A stretch of DNA of 9,064 bases from DAIUFH01 sp036844705 (GTDB taxonomy: Bacteria > Bacillota > Clostridia > Tissierellales > Tissierellaceae), in contig DAIUFH010000080.1 of NCBI GenBank assembly GCA_036844705.1, positions 1-9,064 of the forward strand, read 5' to 3'. The position numbers and the translations under genes are program-made. The notes under the pieces are model-generated. The model was not told the origin of the DNA, made no database searches, and saw nothing but the letters and a program-made list of their open reading frames with translations. Positions within the stretch are counted from its first letter, which is position 1. The number at the start of each line of letters is the position of its first letter. Shown here piece by piece: positions 7,083 to 9,064 of this stretch.

Positions 7083-7098
7083 ATATAGTTAACTATAT
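7083..7098. promoter_or_regulatory. Putative FadR-type operator at the start of the oxidoreductase operon
   Basis: ATATAGTTAACTATAT is a perfect 16-bp palindrome with core TAGTTAACTA (7086-7095), identical over ten bases to the palindrome upstream of the regulator gene. It lies about 10 bases after the -10 box and covers the first transcribed bases, the classical place for a repressor to block RNA polymerase. Assignment to the neighbouring GntR/FCD protein is inferred from pattern and proximity. Confidence 0.7.
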
Positions 7099-7132
7099 AG
7101 ATAAATAAAAGTGTTGACATGGAGGGAGCTGT

Positions 7133-8602
7133 ATGGACAGGATATATGATTTTATCATTATTGGTGCCGGAGTAGTTGGAAATGCAGTAGCACGAGAACT
7201 ATCCAGGTACTTGTTAGATGGTTCAAAAGAAGTAAATATGGCAGTACTGGAAAAGGAACTAGATGTAGTATGTGAGACTAGCGGAAGAAATTCAGGAGTA
7301 TTGCATGCTGGTTTTAACAACAAACCAGGTTCCAAAATGGCAAAGTTTTGTGTTGAAGGGAATTTAGAATTTGATCAAGTTGCGAAGGAATTGGACATAC
7401 CTTTTGTTCGAACCGGAAAGGTTGTCGTAGGCTTTGATGATGATGATATGAAACAATTGTTAAAGTCAAAAGAGCAAGGGGATATGAATGGCTGTCCTGG
7501 TCTAGAAATAATAGATAAAAAAAGGCTGAATGAATTAGCTCAAAATGTTGGCGGAGAATTTGCTATGTATTCTCCTATGACTGGAATCATGGATCCCTTT
7601 GATTATACAATTGCCTTGGCAGAAAATGCACATGATAATGGTGTTGAATATTATTTTGGTGACGCTGTGGAAGATATAAACAGAGTAAATGAATTGTACA
7701 TAATTAAAACCAAGAAAAAAACTTATAAGGCTAAATGGATAATCAATTGCGCAGGATTGAATTCAGACAAAATATCAAAAATGCTTGGAATAGACGGATA
7801 TGAAATATACCCATGCCGTGGAGAGTATATTATTTTAGATAAGAAAATGGGTGAGTATTTGAATATGCCTGTATATCCAGTTGTAAATCCAAAGCAAGGG
7901 GGCTTGGGTATACACCTAACACCATCTGTAGACGGAAATGTATTTATAGGGCCAAGTGCTGATTATCTAGATTGTTGTGATGATTATTCTGCTACTAAAC
8001 CCGTAATTGATATGCTTTTTGAGGAAGGTAAGAAATTGTTACCTTATATAAAAAGGGAATATTTCATTAGAAACTTCAGTGGAATTAGACCAAAGCTCAC
8101 CAATAAAGGTGGATATGAGGATTTTGTTATAGAGGCTAGGGATGAGGCTCCAAATACAGTTAATCTAGTAGGTATAGAATCCCCTGGATTGACAAGTGCA
8201 ACTCCTATTGGAAGAGAAGTTGTTAGATTAATAAAGGAAAAGACTTTATTGAGAGAAAATCCTAACTTTAATCCTTTTAGAAAGGCACAAGTTGTTTTTC
8301 ATAAACAACCCATAGATGTACAAAGGAAGCTTATTGAAAAAGACCCTAATTATGGGGAAATCGTATGTCGTTGTGAAACTATTACTAAGGCAGAAGTATT
8401 AAATGCAATAAACAACCCTTTAGGAGTTGACACTGTTACAGGGATTAAGTATCGCTGCCGTTGCATGATGGGCAGATGTCAAGGAGGGTATTGTCAGACT
8501 CGTGTAACTGAGTTAATTCAAGATGTTAAGCACAAGAAAAGGGAAGAGATATTGTACAATCGTGAAGGATCATATATGTTTACTGGGAAGGTGAGAGGCT
8601 AA
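7133..8602 (+). CDS. LhgO/GlpA-like FAD-dependent dehydrogenase with C-terminal BFD-type [2Fe-2S] domain
   Basis: The 489-residue protein begins with an FAD-binding Rossmann motif, GAGVVG (11-16), with E40 at the end of the second strand to hold the ribose. A DAO-type catalytic domain runs to about residue 370. SGRNSGVLHAGFNNKPGS (50-67) and FSGIRPKL (315-322) with ESPGLTSATPIG (349-360) resemble L-2-hydroxyglutarate oxidase (COG0579-type) more than E. coli GlpA. Residues 410-465 form a BFD-like domain with CRCE (412-415) and GRCQGGYC (447-454), whose four cysteines C412, C414, C449 and C454 probably hold a [2Fe-2S] cluster. C442 and C444 are additional. GGAGGG (7121-7126) lies six bases before the ATG. 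The enzyme probably oxidises a 2-hydroxyacid or glycerol-3-phosphate and passes electrons to the next gene's product. Related clusters in clostridia and Thermotoga are often annotated as glycerol-3-phosphate dehydrogenase. The substrate is open, so no gene symbol is given. Confidence 0.9.
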   Translation: MDRIYDFIIIGAGVVGNAVARELSRYLLDGSKEVNMAVLEKELDVVCETSGRNSGVLHAGFNNKPGSKMAKFCVEGNLEFDQVAKELDIPFVRTGKVVVGFDDDDMKQLLKSKEQGDMNGCPGLEIIDKKRLNELAQNVGGEFAMYSPMTGIMDPFDYTIALAENAHDNGVEYYFGDAVEDINRVNELYIIKTKKKTYKAKWIINCAGLNSDKISKMLGIDGYEIYPCRGEYIILDKKMGEYLNMPVYPVVNPKQGGLGIHLTPSVDGNVFIGPSADYLDCCDDYSATKPVIDMLFEEGKKLLPYIKREYFIRNFSGIRPKLTNKGGYEDFVIEARDEAPNTVNLVGIESPGLTSATPIGREVVRLIKEKTLLRENPNFNPFRKAQVVFHKQPIDVQRKLIEKDPNYGEIVCRCETITKAEVLNAINNPLGVDTVTGIKYRCRCMMGRCQGGYCQTRVTELIQDVKHKKREEILYNREGSYMFTGKVRG

Positions 8603-9064
8603 TGGCTGTGATTAATAAGGATGTTATTATTGTTGGTGGTGGAGCTGGGGGGCTTGCAGCAGCAGTAGAATTAAGAAAACAAGGAATTGAAGATATCTTA
8701 ATTATTGAACGTGAAAAAGAATTGGGCGGAATTCTACGTCAATGTATCCATGATGGTTTCGGCTTGACTAGATTTAAGGAAACCCTTAGTGGTCCTGAAT
8801 ATGCTCAAAGATTTATTGATGAGGTAGATAAGTTAGGAATTGATTACTTGACGGATACTACAGTTTTGGAAATCACACCTGATAAACGTCTAACATCGGT
8901 TTCAAAAGATGGGTTAAAAGAATATCAAGCAGAGGCTATAGTACTTACTATGGGTTGCAGGGAAAGGACGAGAGGTGCCCTAAGTATACCAGGTAGTAGA
9001 CCAACTGGAATATATACCGCAGGAGTAGCCCAAATGTATGTTAATTTGAAGAATACAATGGTCG
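8602..9064 (+). CDS. FAD/NAD(P)-dependent oxidoreductase, second subunit of the operon (3'-truncated by window end)
   Basis: The ATG at 8602 overlaps the last base of the preceding TAA (TAATG), which implies translational coupling; GAGAGG and GGGAAGG stand just before it. The 154 codons visible run open to the window edge. DVIIVGGGAGGLAAAVEL (7-24) is the FAD Rossmann motif, with E36 in LIIER. LGGILRQCIHDGFGLTRF (41-58) and TMGCRERTRGALSIPG (116-131) are signatures of the pyridine-nucleotide-disulfide-type flavoproteins that accompany GlpA/LhgO-like dehydrogenases. C48 lies in QCIH, but no redox CxxxxC pair is visible here. The likely role is to take electrons from the first dehydrogenase and pass them to NAD or another carrier. 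In the clusters I know, a short CxxC protein (DUF1667) follows as a third gene, so one is expected just beyond the window. Probably cytoplasmic, as no signal peptide is present. Confidence 0.92.
   Translation, partial: MAVINKDVIIVGGGAGGLAAAVELRKQGIEDILIIEREKELGGILRQCIHDGFGLTRFKETLSGPEYAQRFIDEVDKLGIDYLTDTTVLEITPDKRLTSVSKDGLKEYQAEAIVLTMGCRERTRGALSIPGSRPTGIYTAGVAQMYVNLKNTMV

Noticed and set aside
7114..7119. A second TTGACA just before the oxidoreductase start codon
   Set aside because: The sequence where a -10 would fall is inside the coding region and has no TATAAT-like match; it overlaps the ribosome site.

Overview
The window is AT-rich Gram-positive DNA that looks like a low-GC anaerobic Firmicute of the class Clostridia, possibly Tissierellales-like. 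The reasons are strong AGGAGG-type ribosome sites, TATAAT promoters, AT-rich intrinsic terminators, S-layer homology (SLH) domains, a YaaH/SleL-type glycoside hydrolase and a clostridial-style FAD/[2Fe-2S] oxidoreductase operon. The assignment rests on gene content and composition only, not on a database match.

Layout. Positions 9-1421 (+) hold a secreted, C-terminally membrane-anchored protein of unknown function. It converges on a minus-strand GH18-SLH glycoside hydrolase (3224-1455), and the two genes share one bidirectional hairpin terminator that overlaps both stop codons. After a 206-base divergent intergenic region come a soluble chemoreceptor-like protein that joins a PrpR_N-type sensor domain to a short MCP signalling hairpin (3431-4501), and an M18 metallo-aminopeptidase (4654-6066) with its own promoter and terminator. 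The right end holds a regulatory unit. A GntR/FadR-family regulator with an FCD domain (6235-6966) is followed by a tandem FAD-enzyme operon: an LhgO/GlpA-like dehydrogenase with a C-terminal BFD-like [2Fe-2S] domain (7133-8602), and a second FAD/NAD-type oxidoreductase (from 8602) whose start overlaps the previous stop by one base and which runs off the window.

How the parts work together. The clearest new inference is regulatory. The palindrome TAGTTAACTA, which fits the general FadR-subfamily pattern TnGT-N2-ACnA, occurs upstream of the regulator gene's own promoter and again just after the -10 box of the oxidoreductase operon. This predicts an autoregulated local repressor that controls oxidation of a 2-hydroxyacid or glycerol-3-phosphate-like substrate. 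The other items worth a second look are the PrpR_N-MCP fusion, the SLH protein without any possible signal peptide, and extra cysteines in the iron-sulfur domain. I saw no transposon, CRISPR array, tRNA, rRNA or riboswitch, and every intergenic gap is under 210 bases.
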